Shown in pieces: positions 26,312 through 38,426 of a stretch of 64,000 bases of DNA. This stretch comes from Panonychus citri. Lineage: Eukaryota; Arthropoda; Arachnida; Trombidiformes; Tetranychidae. Numbering within the stretch: position 1 is the first letter of the stretch; every line of letters begins with the position of its first letter. Below the pieces are notes generated by a model. That model was not told where the DNA came from. It was given only the letters and a program-made list of their open reading frames with translations, and searched no databases. The position numbers and the translations under genes are program-made. Location of the stretch: assembly GCF_014898815.1 (NCBI RefSeq), contig NW_026515482.1:2852001-2916000 (forward strand). Direction: 5' to 3'.

Positions 26312-27052
26312 TTATCCCCAACGAAGTGAGTGTCCCATTGTCCGTCCATGTCCTCGACTCACCGCACTGACCAATTCTGAACTGTAAGCATCGTCCAAGT
26401 GCTGCTTGTATGTGGCCGGTTTCCAATGGGCAAATAAACTTAATGCTTTTTTCACTCTCGAATCAGATCTTTTTTTATCTTCCATTTTATCAGATCTATT
26501 TCCGTTTCCTATTCCACCTTCACCTCTTCCTCCCCCTCCTCCTCTAATGGTCATCTTTGGGTCAAATAAAATCCTCCTCCCTCTTGTACCTCCGACATTA
26601 CCATTTATTGATGTTGACAAAATTTCAGATTCAATCCATGGTTGAATTAATATTGGTTGATTGTCATTAACATTTGATATAGTTACTGGTGATGATTTAA
26701 TCTGATGATTTGAATTGCTCTCAAGATCATTTAATTTGATTAAATTGTTATTAGTAAAACTATTTAATTCATTATCATCTGTTGAATCAATTTCACTATC
26801 CAATGGTAAATTTAAATCATTAATTGAATCAAATAATCGTTGGGTATCAATGTAATCAGATGGAGTTGATGATAATGATGATGAAGATGAAGATGAGGAT
26901 AAATATGATGATGATGATGATGATGATGGATTAATCCAAATTGGTCTTAGTGAATAGCACATAGTGACCGGTAATAAGTTAATTGTGATCAATAACAAAA
27001 TCGCAAACTGGTTAAGTCCATGAGTTGTTGATGATGACAATTGAATAATCAT
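26312..27052 (-). CDS. Probable neuropeptide prohormone ending in LRW-amide (246 aa)
   Basis: ATG at 27052 gives MIIQLSSSTTHGLNQ, followed by the hydrophobic stretch FAILLLITINLLPVTMC, a convincing signal peptide. A long Ser/Asn/Asp-rich spacer follows, then a Gly/Arg stretch. The C-terminal 44 residues are well formed: a dibasic KK, then ALSLFAHWKPATYKQHLDD, then AYSSELVSAVSRGHGR, then TMGHSLRWG and the stop. The final Gly directly before the stop would become a C-terminal amide (LRW-NH2). Cleavage after KK would give a ~43-residue amidated peptide. Cleavage at the GR before TMGH would give a short TMGHSLRW-amide. An AG acceptor at 27065-27066 just upstream suggests a 5' UTR intron. I do not recognise the peptide family: it is not a kinin, MIP, corazonin, sulfakinin or PDF. 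A secreted non-hormone protein remains possible. Confidence 0.6.
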   Translation of the reverse strand: MIIQLSSSTTHGLNQFAILLLITINLLPVTMCYSLRPIWINPSSSSSSSYLSSSSSSSSLSSTPSDYIDTQRLFDSINDLNLPLDSEIDSTDDNELNSFTNNNLIKLNDLESNSNHQIKSSPVTISNVNDNQPILIQPWIESEILSTSINGNVGGTRGRRILFDPKMTIRGGGGGRGEGGIGNGNRSDKMEDKKRSDSRVKKALSLFAHWKPATYKQHLDDAYSSELVSAVSRGHGRTMGHSLRWG

Positions 27053-27066
27053 GATGGTCAATATCT

Positions 27067-30000
27067 GAATGGAGAAAATTAATTAATCTCAAGTTAATTG
27101 TTGAATTAATTCAGTGAATCTCTATGATTGTTGTTTCATTTGTTTTTACGACTATTGAATCAGTTATCAAACAATTAAATTCTAATCACCAAGTTAACAA
27201 TTAGCAATTTAGTTGCTTCATTCATATGAATTTAAATGTCATCTTATTATAGTGAATTTATCATGATCATCATGATGATCAGATTATTATCATCAATCTA
27301 CATCCTGTGATCCTAATCAATTAAACTTGATTTGATTACTTTTTTCAATTGTTATCCAATTGTAGTGATATATTATAAATTCACTATTGATTTAAGTCAC
27401 TAATCATTTAACCAATTGATTTAGAATCAACAATCAATGGATTTAAATTAAATTTTTGTTTTCTATTGTCTTCCTGATTTCCATAGTTGATTAAGATTAA
27501 ATTGTCACCTCATTTTCAAGACAATTTGTCAATTGTAAATACCACAAGTAACCTGGTTTTATTTCACCGTTAAATTGCTACTGTTAAACATCATTGATTG
27601 TCACCCAATGGTAATCATAATTAAGTTAATCACTTGATAATAGCCATTGATTGTTAAGAATCAACATTGGAACTTTAGTTGATTTAACAAAATAATTTAG
27701 CTCTCTGGTTATAATCAATGTTGAACATCCTTGTAATCAATTTAATATACCAACTAATCAATTAATATTGAAATGATTAAATGATATAAAGTTGATCAAT
27801 TGCAGATCTATGAAAATTAAGTAATTTTTGGTTTCAATTTGTCTAACAATTAACCAAGAAATCAACTCATTCAAACCAATGACTGTATTGATAATCAATA
27901 CTGAATTGATATTCAATGGTAAATACAAGTTGATCATAACTTTAAGTGTAACAATTTAATTTGGTAAACAAAATTTTAATGGATTTAATTCAATTCCAAA
28001 TCAAAAGTTAAACATGAGGATTAAATTCATGATATTTTCATATCTTTTATGAGAAATGATTCAAAACTTGTTTACACTGAATTTCAATGGAACTGAATTA
28101 TAGCTGAAAAATAAATTCTTTTCCTAATATTTCATGATAAAATTTTTCATTCTATTTTCAGATTCTTTGTATCTCTTTACAGGTTATACCTTCCAGAACT
28201 TTGAAGTTGAATCTATTATATTGGGATAATTGTTTCATGAACTTTTCCTTTACACTTCGAGATAAAACTCAGTTCAGTTTGAGAATATTTCAAATTTTTT
28301 TTTCCACCATGAAAACTGATATTCATCTTCTCGTGGGAATCTGAATGAATTTAAATTGACCATTTACCATGGAGAAAACAATGATTGTAATATATCACAA
28401 TTTACCATCAGATAAGATGACGATTATCATGATAATATTACCAAATGAAATTTCAAGTCTTCTGAACGATCAGGGGGAAACCCATGTAAAGCTATTGTGT
28501 CTGAATTGTTTACATTTGAAAACTTTTCTTCAATCATGATTAACTTTCTGACCCAGAATATGAAACAGAATCCAATAATCTAAGGTTTCAAATGAGTATT
28601 TATGATTCAGTTAATTTAAATCTTTAATCATTGAAGGTGAATATTGATTCATTCAATTCAATCATGATTTCTCATGTTATATTATTGTTTTTCATCATTC
28701 TGAAAGGTGAAAGTATTTTGAGTTCACTTCCCAATCAACAAATTATATTGATTTCTAGGATATTATCAAATCTGATGATTGGGATGCTGGTTAATTTAAG
28801 GATATGATTGATTAACTATGAGGGCTCAACGTTTGATTGTAATAAGTTAAAGGGCTGAACTGATTAATTGATGGACCAGGAAGTTAGAAACAATCAAAAA
28901 AATCTCATTGATTCAACAGGTAGTTAGATGATTCAATTAGACTGATGATCAGCATTTCAATCCGATTACAATCAATTTCAACTACTTCGAACTCGATAAT
29001 CAGATTAAATGATTAATCTTTATTATCATAAAATCTAATGATACAAAACTTGAGAATCTGATTTGAATTGAAAGAGATTCGGGAAAAAAATCATCGAACT
29101 GAATTTTTACTGGAAAAAAAAAGTTCTAACTTCGATTGTTGAACTTTACTAAACACGGAAAACTTTGGACAAACTCGAAGTTAATTAACTTGCAATTAGA
29201 ATGAAAATTTAATTGCTCATCAACCTTAGCCTTTTGACCTTAATTTTAATTCTGTTTTCATTAGTAAATCAGCCAAAGGAAACGATTATTAATAATTAAT
29301 CTGGTTTATTTTGATTCTAAACTTTGTCAACAATTTAACTAAAAATAAAACTGCAACTTGATGATCAACTAATTGTTATTAAGTTTGATACAAATCTAAA
29401 TGATAATTAAATCAACTAACCATTTCAATAATTGGTGAAAAATTTAAATAATTATATTGTTTTATTAATTTTCACCTCATCCAGCTAATTATCATCATCA
29501 TTTTAATAGTTAATCATAAATAGATTTTACTAATCACATGAAGTAAATTAACTAATCAACAGTTGAAGGTTTTTACTTTTAATTACTATAATTAAACTGA
29601 TGATTAATTGATTTACTTGTTTCAATGTAATATTATTTAACTAGATGGTGACATCTACATATACACACACACACCCATGGATTGAATTTAATTTGATTAA
29701 AATTAACAAATCAACATGTTTTTAATTACACTCAGAGAAACTGATTAACTAATAACATAATCTTACCAAAACTTTTAAGGTTAATGAGCTAAAATTTGTA
29801 ATAATTAATTAGTTAATCAACAGAATGATTAACTAATCTATTGACGTTCTTAACTTACTTAATACATCTAGTTTATTGTTGGGCCTTTACAATTAGCGAA
29901 AGCTAATTAAAGTTACAGCTGAATTAAAATGTATTGTCGAGTTTCATTTTACCAAAAAAAAAATGACATTCGAACCTCACTTTGAACTGTTCTAGAACTT

Positions 30001-33000
30001 TAGTTTTTTTCGATCACATTTCCAATGTAAATATTACGGTTTTTGACCTGAAAAGTTTAATTGTAATCAATTAAATGATTGACATTCTGTAGTAAAATTT
30101 GTATGATGATCATTTTTGTTTCTCATCTAAATTGTGAATGAATGAAAATAAAAAAAGTATTGATTGATTTTTGATTGAATTCTCAGATTTAATTGTCAAA
30201 ATGATTGGCACAATTAACTTAATCATGGTTAACTCATATTATTGATTTGTTGGGACTTTTGATTATTTATCTTTGATTGTATTATTCATTTATATTACCA
30301 GCGTTTTGGAAAAAGTTTGATTTGATTTTGATTGTTAAACTTGATTCTTAATTGTGAGTTAATGAACCTTTTGATCATTTGCTTAATTAGATTAATTTAT
30401 TCTGGTTAATTAATTCAATTAGAATCATGTCTTGTATTTATCTCTAGTTATTCATTGATGATCTATTTTTATCACTAATACTTTTCTTATGGATAACAAT
30501 TTGTTGATTGTTGTTGATTATCATTAACATGATTTGAATAAAAGATTAACTTTGATCACTTATTATTATCGATGATTACATTGATTGTGTGGTTTCCTGA
30601 TTGACTTTTAATCAATTGTTGATTGTTAACAATAATAAAATCGTGTACACGATAATGAATAATAATTAGAATGACAATTTACATTTGATTGTGGGATATT
30701 AATGAATCACTGAAGATTCTGGTAGATTTTTAATTGTCAATAGTGATTCCGAGTGTTGGTTAGATTTAATTTAAATTGATCTCAAGTTCAAATATCTCAT
30801 TAAGATTCTGATCTTTAAACTATCATGAAGTTCAGTTTGAGATTATTCATCTTAATGATCATGATGATTACCTTCATTATCCTGATATGAACCATGGAGG
30901 GAAAAGTTCATCAGAACTTATGGAAATTCAAATTTCCCTAATTAACTTTCTCACCTTTTACCAATACAATCAAAATAAATTCATAGGTGATTATAATTGA
31001 GTAATCGCCATGTAATTTGAATTAATTATTCAAGAATCAACCACTAATTAAAACAGTAACAGTTTGTCAACATTTACCCATTCACAAGGCAAAAAATGAT
31101 CTAAATTAATAAACTGACTTTATGTGACATTTGGTTTGATTTGTTGACAATTAAAGTTGACAATCAACATATTAGATGATGATGATGATGTGATAATTTG
31201 ATAATTAACTTGCGACAATCAGTTAATTACAATGAAAAATAAAGTATCAACTATTATTTAATCATTTGCTTCTAGCAATTAGTTGTTATGATCAGAAAAT
31301 AAGGTAAATTGATTATTTTGATTGATGTTCATTTCTAATTGTGACAATTTAAGTTGTAACTTGATTATCATTTGTTGATTGTTTCATCATTGATCACTTC
31401 CTGGTTACCTGATTATTTACCCGGAGGCAACCTAATTGTAACTTGATATTGTTTATGATTAAAGTTAATCCATTGGTCCAAACCCTTTGTTAAAAATATA
31501 ATGATATTATCCCTTCACGATTATTTAATAATGACAATTAACTAATTTAATTTGATAAGAAAACAAAAATTCAATGACATGGATAAAGTAATTAACTGTA
31601 AGAGATTAATTAACATCTACAAACGAGTGTAATTGTATTAATAATAAATTCGAGAAGAGAATAAGAAAAAAAAAGTTCTAATTGATTATTTTCACCACAA
31701 CATCGATATTTTATCCAATCAATTGATTTTGTTAATAGTTAATTAATGATTAACAAGAATTTCTATTAGTTAATGATAAATTTGATTATTTGACGTGAAA
31801 ATTAGTCAACAATTTAGCGAGTGGGTTAAAGGAAACGGAACTGTTGATCACCTAGTAGATGATTAAATTGTGAACATGAATGATTAACTTTCAACTAACA
31901 ATTAACACAGTTTTCAATTTGATTATCAAATGATTTAACTTGATAACTTAATCCATTTGTTTGTTTATCTTTTTTTGCCTAAAGATTAACTCGTTTCATT
32001 ATTAGTTTTCACGTAGTTTTGATTAACAACTGATTAAGTTGATTGTTGATACACACAATTAGATTTATAGTTAATGTTATTATTAGATTAATTGTTAAAT
32101 TGTGTGAGTGTATGGATGATAAAAATAACTTGTAATCACAATTATCCTCTTATAATTTAATAACTTGTAGGTCAAAACCTGATCAAGATACTTTGATGGT
32201 CAATGTCACAAATTGTTTACTATTGATTTGATTAAAAATCACTAATTAAAGTTGATTGTTATTCAGTTTTAATTGTACATAAAGAAAACAAAACTATCAT
32301 TATTAATATTAAATGAACCAAATTACTAAATTGGATTAACAATCGTCTTAATTAATCGTCTTTTATTTGATTATCATTACATTTAACTATACACTAGTTA
32401 GTTAGACTAATCAAGAAAATTTAATTGTTCATTAATTGCGGAAAATCAATTAGAAAATATTTAATTGTCTATTACAGGGCATCAACCTTAACATATTAAA
32501 AGGATCATAATTAACAATTATTGGCTATGATTGGGTTTACCCAGTGAAAAATTGAGCAATTTAAAAATTACTCAACAATTAAGAGACTGATTAAAGTTAA
32601 CTGTAATCACTTATTATCTTATTAAGATCTTATTTTCAGATGAATTGGATTATCTTAAGAGTGGAGGTGGGTTAATGTCAGAGGATGAGGAAGTTAACTA
32701 ACAATATATTTGGAAGTTGATTTGATTGCGATGATTAAGATTTAAATCACTTATGTATTATACTTGTGCTAGAATATTGAATCCATAGTAATCATTTGTC
32801 AGGAACTTTTGTCAACAACTAATAATAACTCTCGATGTTTTAATTTATTGTTTTGATTTGATTGCCATTTGATACAAGTACAAATTTCCATAAAAATATT
32901 AGTCCTTAATCATTAGTTAATCATGATTAAGTCTGTCTTTATGTATTAATATGTTGAATGATTTAAATGCTATACAATGTATTGTATTAAAAGGTCAACT

Positions 33001-34102
33001 TGTTGATCTAAATTCAAGATTGACCAGTAGTTTATTGGTCATTGTAAATCACTCAATTGAATTGGTAAGTCATCATTGAAATGATTAACTTAATCATGTA
33101 CTAAATTGTCAAAAAATTAGTTAATTGTAAACTTGGTTGAGTTGGTTCTCTATCTAATTTTGGTCAACAAATATCGAGATTGAATTTAAATTGATGAGAC
33201 AACAATCAATTGAAATAAGTAAATGAATTACAATTTATAATGTTTATTTCTTACCTTTTTTTCAATTGAATTATTAACTAATTGGGGTTGATGATTAACT
33301 GGAAAATTAAATTGAACAATAGTTTAGAAAGTCCAATGGATTATTATTAACACAGAATTAGTAAATTGTGCCCAATATTTTATTGGTAATTATTGAGGAA
33401 CTGAATGAAAGTTGAGACGATGTTCAAGTTATCTTGAGATGAGAATTCTGATTCTCAGCTATTATTGCTCACGAATATAAAAATACTCAGTTCCATGGGA
33501 GTCAACGAAAAAAAGAAAGGTAAAAACAGACTCGAAAGAAAAAGTTCTAACTTTTGATATTGGATATAGTTCGAGACATGAGTACATTTGACTGTAGCGC
33601 TTTCCCCATGACGTATTCAGAATTCTGAAGAAAACTCTGATACTTATCATCTTAAGGATAGATTAGAATAGGAATAAATCAAGGGTCAAGATTGTGGTCA
33701 AGCCAAGAGAACGAAAAGAACGAAAGTCATTGAGAGAGAAATAGAATGTGACACAAATCGAATTGAATCATTTGTACTTAATTTATTATCTTTTCCTTTT
33801 ACTCACCGAATCTTTTTTTCCATGATAATATTCACACGATGTGATATAATTTTCATTTCGATTCATGAACATGTTAAAAATTCTCAGGGAAAACTTTTTT
33901 CCCTGAGTTCCCTGATTTACTTGTAAGAATTTTCTGAGAATAACAAAATCTGACCTTTAATTATCTTTGATAAAATAACATATAACAAAAATACTAAGAA
34001 TAATCTAAAGATCATGAAAGAATAATTTTTCTTACTTCTTTAATCATTTAATTGTTACTTTAATTGTCAGTTAATTAGTAAGTTGAATTAATTGAATCAC
34101 CT
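27067..34102. other. ~7-kb gene-free stretch
   Basis: Uniform AT-rich sequence dominated by 'ttaattgtt / caattaac' words. No open frame worth calling was found (33462-33650 minus is not supported). A CTCF-like word (ACTAGATGGTGACATC) lies near 29639-29654 and a short CA repeat near 29664-29674. It may hold upstream exons or promoter of the prohormone gene and the 3' UTR of the receptor gene. Confidence 0.5.
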
Positions 34103-35810
34103 TCAAAATTCAACATTTTTCATACTTAATCCTGTTGGTAATGTACCATTTGCAAAGTCCATGATAATCAAGAATAACGAAGCAACCAGAAACATCCACT
34201 AGAAATAATTAATGATTGTATAAAGTTAATTACCAAATTAATTAAATTAAATTTTCTAAAAAGTTTTGGTAGAAAAAACGTTCGACTGTTGCTCCATCTA
34301 CCGTTCCCAAAGAACAGCAAACGAAAGGGTTAACTTTTTTGTTTCAACTTTTTCGATTGAATTTTTTTCTCATGTTAATCTTGACGATTAAGTTGTAGAT
34401 TTATTCATGGTAAACTTACCGAGAAAAGTGTTTCATAAGTGACCTTTGTATAGATTCCTGAGTAACCAATTGTCTCAGAATCCATATAACGTCTGAAAGC
34501 GAGAATCTATCAGGTTAAGAATAAGAGAGAAAATAATAGTTCGTTGTTACTTTTCCTCTTGGTGTTCCTTTTGTTTTAATCATCTATTAGATGTTTACCT
34601 TCATCATAACAACTTTTGGTGCTTCAAATTCATTAATTTTGGACAAATTGTCGTAACCACGTTTAGCTGACTAATAACAACGAAGAGGAAAAAATGATGG
34701 ACACAGTGGACGATTATTGGAGTTGGTCATCTAATCAAATGTACTCACCGCATAGGAAACATCATAACATGATTGACAAATTTTGTAGAGGACAAACAAA
34801 GAGTGAGATCCGATGATGATGAAGAGATATTTAAGAATCGGATGAGTTTCACCATAGATAAAGGAATAGGTGACAAAGAGGAAAAGTGTCGTATGAGAGG
34901 ATATTATGTAGAAGGAGATTTTACCCCAAAAGTGATCTGAATCGGTGACAATATCGTTTATATCGAGATAATTGTTGAACAGTGAGGTCAATGAGGTGAA
35001 TATATTTGGTTCTTTTCGCCGTTTAATACATTGTAATGCTGCTTCATCGATTATCTCCTCAATGGATCGAAATTTATTCCCAATAACCAAACAGATTAGA
35101 TCAAAATAGAGAAGGGAAAACATAATTATCCCAAGAGCCAATTGATTGACACAACAATCAACCACCAGCCAAATGAATGCTACCATTGGATTACCTGGGA
35201 AATTGGTTGGATTGTTGTAGACAATTATGATCACAGGGTAAGCAGTGATTAACATGATCGCAGTGTTGACAATTAAAATGGTTAATGTCATTAGTCTGAT
35301 TCTTGTTTTGTATTTTAATCGTTTATAACATTGGCAGGGAATCGGTTGGTCAGGTATTGGTGCAAATGGAAGGTAACATTTTAAATCGTTCTCATGGGAA
35401 TTGTATCGAGTGATAATTAACAGAGAAGTGATTAGATAGACTAACGATGGAAATTGATAATAAATTGGAGATTCTAACCAATATCCAGTTACATCACCGA
35501 GAAATGAATTAATCAATTGATCAGAATTTAAGATTGTTATGAATCGTTTGACCGATATAACTGATAAAATGGTCAAGATGATTAACTTTCTCAACGATTG
35601 ACCCATGAAAGGTGATTTATGAGATTCAGTTGATTCCATTATTAATCCAGTTAATGGAGCACCTTTGGCAGCAGCATCACGAACTTTGTCAATTAGTTGA
35701 TTGTCAATTAATCCAAATAATTTCAACCAAAATTCATAAGGTATTCCTTCACATTGATGATTAACACTCTTTGTCCATCCAACACTTGACCTGCCCTCAA
35801 ATTGGTTCAT
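34103..35810 (-). CDS. Gustatory-receptor-like seven-TM protein, 4 exons
   Basis: Exons in transcript order are 34749-35810, 34599-34670, 34420-34506 and 34103-34198, giving 438 aa. ATG at 35810 (MNQFEGRSS) is the first in-frame start. About seven hydrophobic segments are seen, for example LIILTILSVISV, SLVYLITSLLIIT, LTILIVNTAIMLITAY, VAFIWLVVDCCV, TTLFLFVTYSFIY, LFIIIGSHSLFVLY and a final WMFLVASLFLIIMDF. A long first exon followed by three short exons, all joined by phase-0 introns near the 3' end, is the ancestral arthropod Gr/Or gene structure. VTYETLF before TM7 recalls the TYxxxxxQ motif, but the Gln is missing. The ligand is unknown. Mite Grs diverge widely, so orthology cannot be assigned by eye. 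Confidence 0.78.
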
Positions 35811-35880
35811 TTTCACAATCAACAAAAACCTCAACAATTAACCTAAACTGTCAATTAACTTTACAATTTAACTTGACAAT

Positions 35881-35890
35881 TTATATATAA
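35881..35890 (-). promoter_or_regulatory. TATA box of the gustatory-receptor-like gene
   Basis: The palindromic TTATATATAA lies about 70-80 bp before the start codon at 35810, giving a short 5' leader if transcription starts ~30 bp downstream. Confidence 0.5.
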
Positions 35891-36401
35891 ATTTACTGGC
35901 AACCCGATGATCAAGTGACAATTTACTAAATAACTGATTAAGTTATTTAATTGTCTTCATCTCCAAACTAGGCTATTAGTTGATCAATAATTAGACCCTT
36001 TTGTTGTTGATTAAAATAATCGTTTTGTCACCTTAATTGTTTACTTAACAATGAAAAATTTAGTTTCTCATTAATTATAAGAGTCTTGAAAATGTTAGTT
36101 AATCACGAATGAAAAGAAAAATACTGGAAATAATTAACTGACAATCGATTTAATTTTCATCTTAATCAATATCTTTTCATAATAATATTATGATCCAAAG
36201 GTAATTAAAAGTTAATTTTAATTTGGTTAAATATTTAAAATGAAATATTGGATTAAGACTTGAATCTATTTTAAATCAAGAACCTTTTGTTATTTGATTT
36301 AAATTTAAAACTCTAATTACAATTTTAGTAGGAATAATTAGTAACCCATTGAATAAATAAATACCATTAGAATGATTAATGAATTTTGATCAGTTAATTG
36401 T

Positions 36402-36950
36402 TCACAATTTAGATCCATTGGCATTGTAACGTTTATCAGCACCTTCCATGGCTTCGGTCACTTTGGACACCAAGGATAATAATTTATTCCCGATGAATGG
36501 GGACAAAGGTAGGCCACTTTTATCGACCATGGATCTTGCCGCTATTCCTGATCCATCACCTCTCCACCCGCCGGATGAATAGGCTGAAGAAAGTGAATGA
36601 TAACCCGGATATCCGGCGTTATAAGGAGTCATTGGTAGTCCATAGCCTCCAAGTGGTGCTCCAGATCGTCCAAAAATCCAAAGGCTTAAGATGAACAATT
36701 TCAACAAGATGATTCCAATTCCAATGAAAATGGCGATCGGAAGAAGAGTGGACATCGCTGAGTTTGGAAGGAGGTACGAGGCTTCAGGCCATTGGCGAGT
36801 TAAAGATGTTGGACTCTCGTGGTGTAGATCGTCCAATTGTCGAGCCTTTGGGCTTGGAAGTGATCCATTTGTCGGGACATGGGCATCGGTCAGTTTAAAG
36901 AATCCCGTCAAAAAGAAGCACAAACAATAAGTAACATAAAGTGGAAACAT
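36402..36950 (-). CDS. Unknown secreted/single-pass membrane protein (182 aa)
   Basis: ATG at 36950 starts MFPLYVTYCLCFFLTGFF, a clear signal peptide ending near LTDAHVP. A polar Pro/Ser-rich region follows, then a strong hydrophobic segment (LLPIAIFIGIGIILLKLFIL, continuing into SLWIF). Next is a Gly/Tyr-rich tract (GGYGLPMTPYNAGYPGYH), then a compact, well-formed tail (LLSLVSKVTEAMEGADKRYN). The layout is type I membrane-like with a short cytosolic tail. It is a single-exon gene as read. A TATA-like box at 37090-37096 fits transcription from about 37060. I do not recognise the family. The charged tail looks like the part most likely to be conserved. Confidence 0.7.
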   Translation of the reverse strand: MFPLYVTYCLCFFLTGFFKLTDAHVPTNGSLPSPKARQLDDLHHESPTSLTRQWPEASYLLPNSAMSTLLPIAIFIGIGIILLKLFILSLWIFGRSGAPLGGYGLPMTPYNAGYPGYHSLSSAYSSGGWRGDGSGIAARSMVDKSGLPLSPFIGNKLLSLVSKVTEAMEGADKRYNANGSKL

Positions 36951-37089
36951 TTTCGATTCCGTTTTTCTCTGATCACTTTTCGAAGCGATTTTCCAATTCA
37001 AACACTTAAGAAGGAACAAAAATTTGACTATCTTACTATTCAAGTGACAATCAACACAATCAATGAACTTGACACTGAAAATATCGCTC

Positions 37090-37096
37090 TTATATA
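37090..37096 (-). promoter_or_regulatory. TATA box of the 36402-36950 gene
   Basis: On the minus strand this reads TATATAA, followed by AGAGCG. It lies ~140 bp before the start codon at 36950. Confidence 0.45.
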
Positions 37097-38426
37097 TTGT
37101 CGGTTTATTGATTGTTTTGCTTGAATTAATCTAGAACTGAGGCCACAACGGGGATCCCTATGGACTTCCTTTGCTTCCGTGATGCGAAAAGCAAATATAT
37201 CGGTTAAGAAAATGATTCTATCTACATTTTGTCATCTTAATCATTACGCCCTTTTATTGTTCTAATCATGACAATTATGTCGATTCGGTGAGATGAACAA
37301 TTATAATAATCTCTTCCTATAGAGATTATAATAAAATAATAATGATAAGAATTAATTTACCAAGAAAATTAGTGATCAATTTAAATTCTGTTGGTAAGAT
37401 TAATGATATTCATCAGTTTGATGGTTCATTCATTTTTCCTCATATTGAGATGTTTAAGATTTGAATGTAAATTAACTAATTGTTTCCCAAGAAATAAGAT
37501 TAACAAATCAACCATTGACCTGTGACCAAGGTGATAACCTAACGGGTGATTTAAAAACCAGATCAACAATTTAAATGGACAATTAAATGGCAATTCAATT
37601 GAATCTTGAATGAAAAGTTTAACTATCATTCAGAAATTTTATTGATTTGATTGATTGCTAATTGTTAGAAAATAAAATTTAATCAAACGAATAATTAACT
37701 GATCAATTTAGGTCGTTTTTGGAGTTGATTGTAATCAGTTAATTGAGTTTGAACAGCGTATACTGTTTAATTGCCAGAGGAAAATTAAAAACATTCAATT
37801 AATTGTTAATTATAACATTTATTCAAATTAATTCCTAAAAGTTATCATGATGATGATGGCAATTAGTTGATTGTGAGGGTTAATCGGCTTATCAGCCGCC
37901 AATTGGAAAATAAATCAATGAGCCGATGAGAGTTTCGTTAATATAAAAAGTTAATTGTTTACTTTTAATTATTTTAATTATTTCAATTGATACAATTATT
38001 CATATTAATTAAGATGATAAAGTTTTTTTCTTTCATACTTACAACAAATTGATACATTCAATTTGTTTAATAACAGCAACATATAAATACTAATTATTGC
38101 TATGGTTTTATATGATTAATAATATTATCATTTTTTTTTTGATTAAATAAATTGATTGGTATTCACAATTAATTGTCAGGAGAATTAATTGTTGTCATGA
38201 TAATTATCGTAGGTTGTAAATTGTCACAATTATTATAATTTTCTTTTTCTTTTCATGTCCAATTTACTTCAACATGTTCACACTGGTTAATTGGATCGTA
38301 ATTAAACTTTGATTGATTAACTTAGCTAATTTTTTTCAGGCAAAACAATTTAACAATTAGTTTTAATTTTTTTTTTGACTCTCTCATATATCGTAACAAT
38401 TAACAGGGATATTTTGTATCTCTCTT
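37097..38426. other. Intergenic
   Basis: AT-rich, with no supported gene. A slightly GC-richer patch (about 37134-37195) lies upstream of the minus-strand 36402-36950 gene and may be part of its promoter. Confidence 0.5.

Noticed and set aside
26166..26426. 86-codon minus-strand frame overlapping the prohormone C-terminus
   Set aside because: It is an alternate frame of the prohormone gene, running on into ATG-repeat DNA after it. No independent support.
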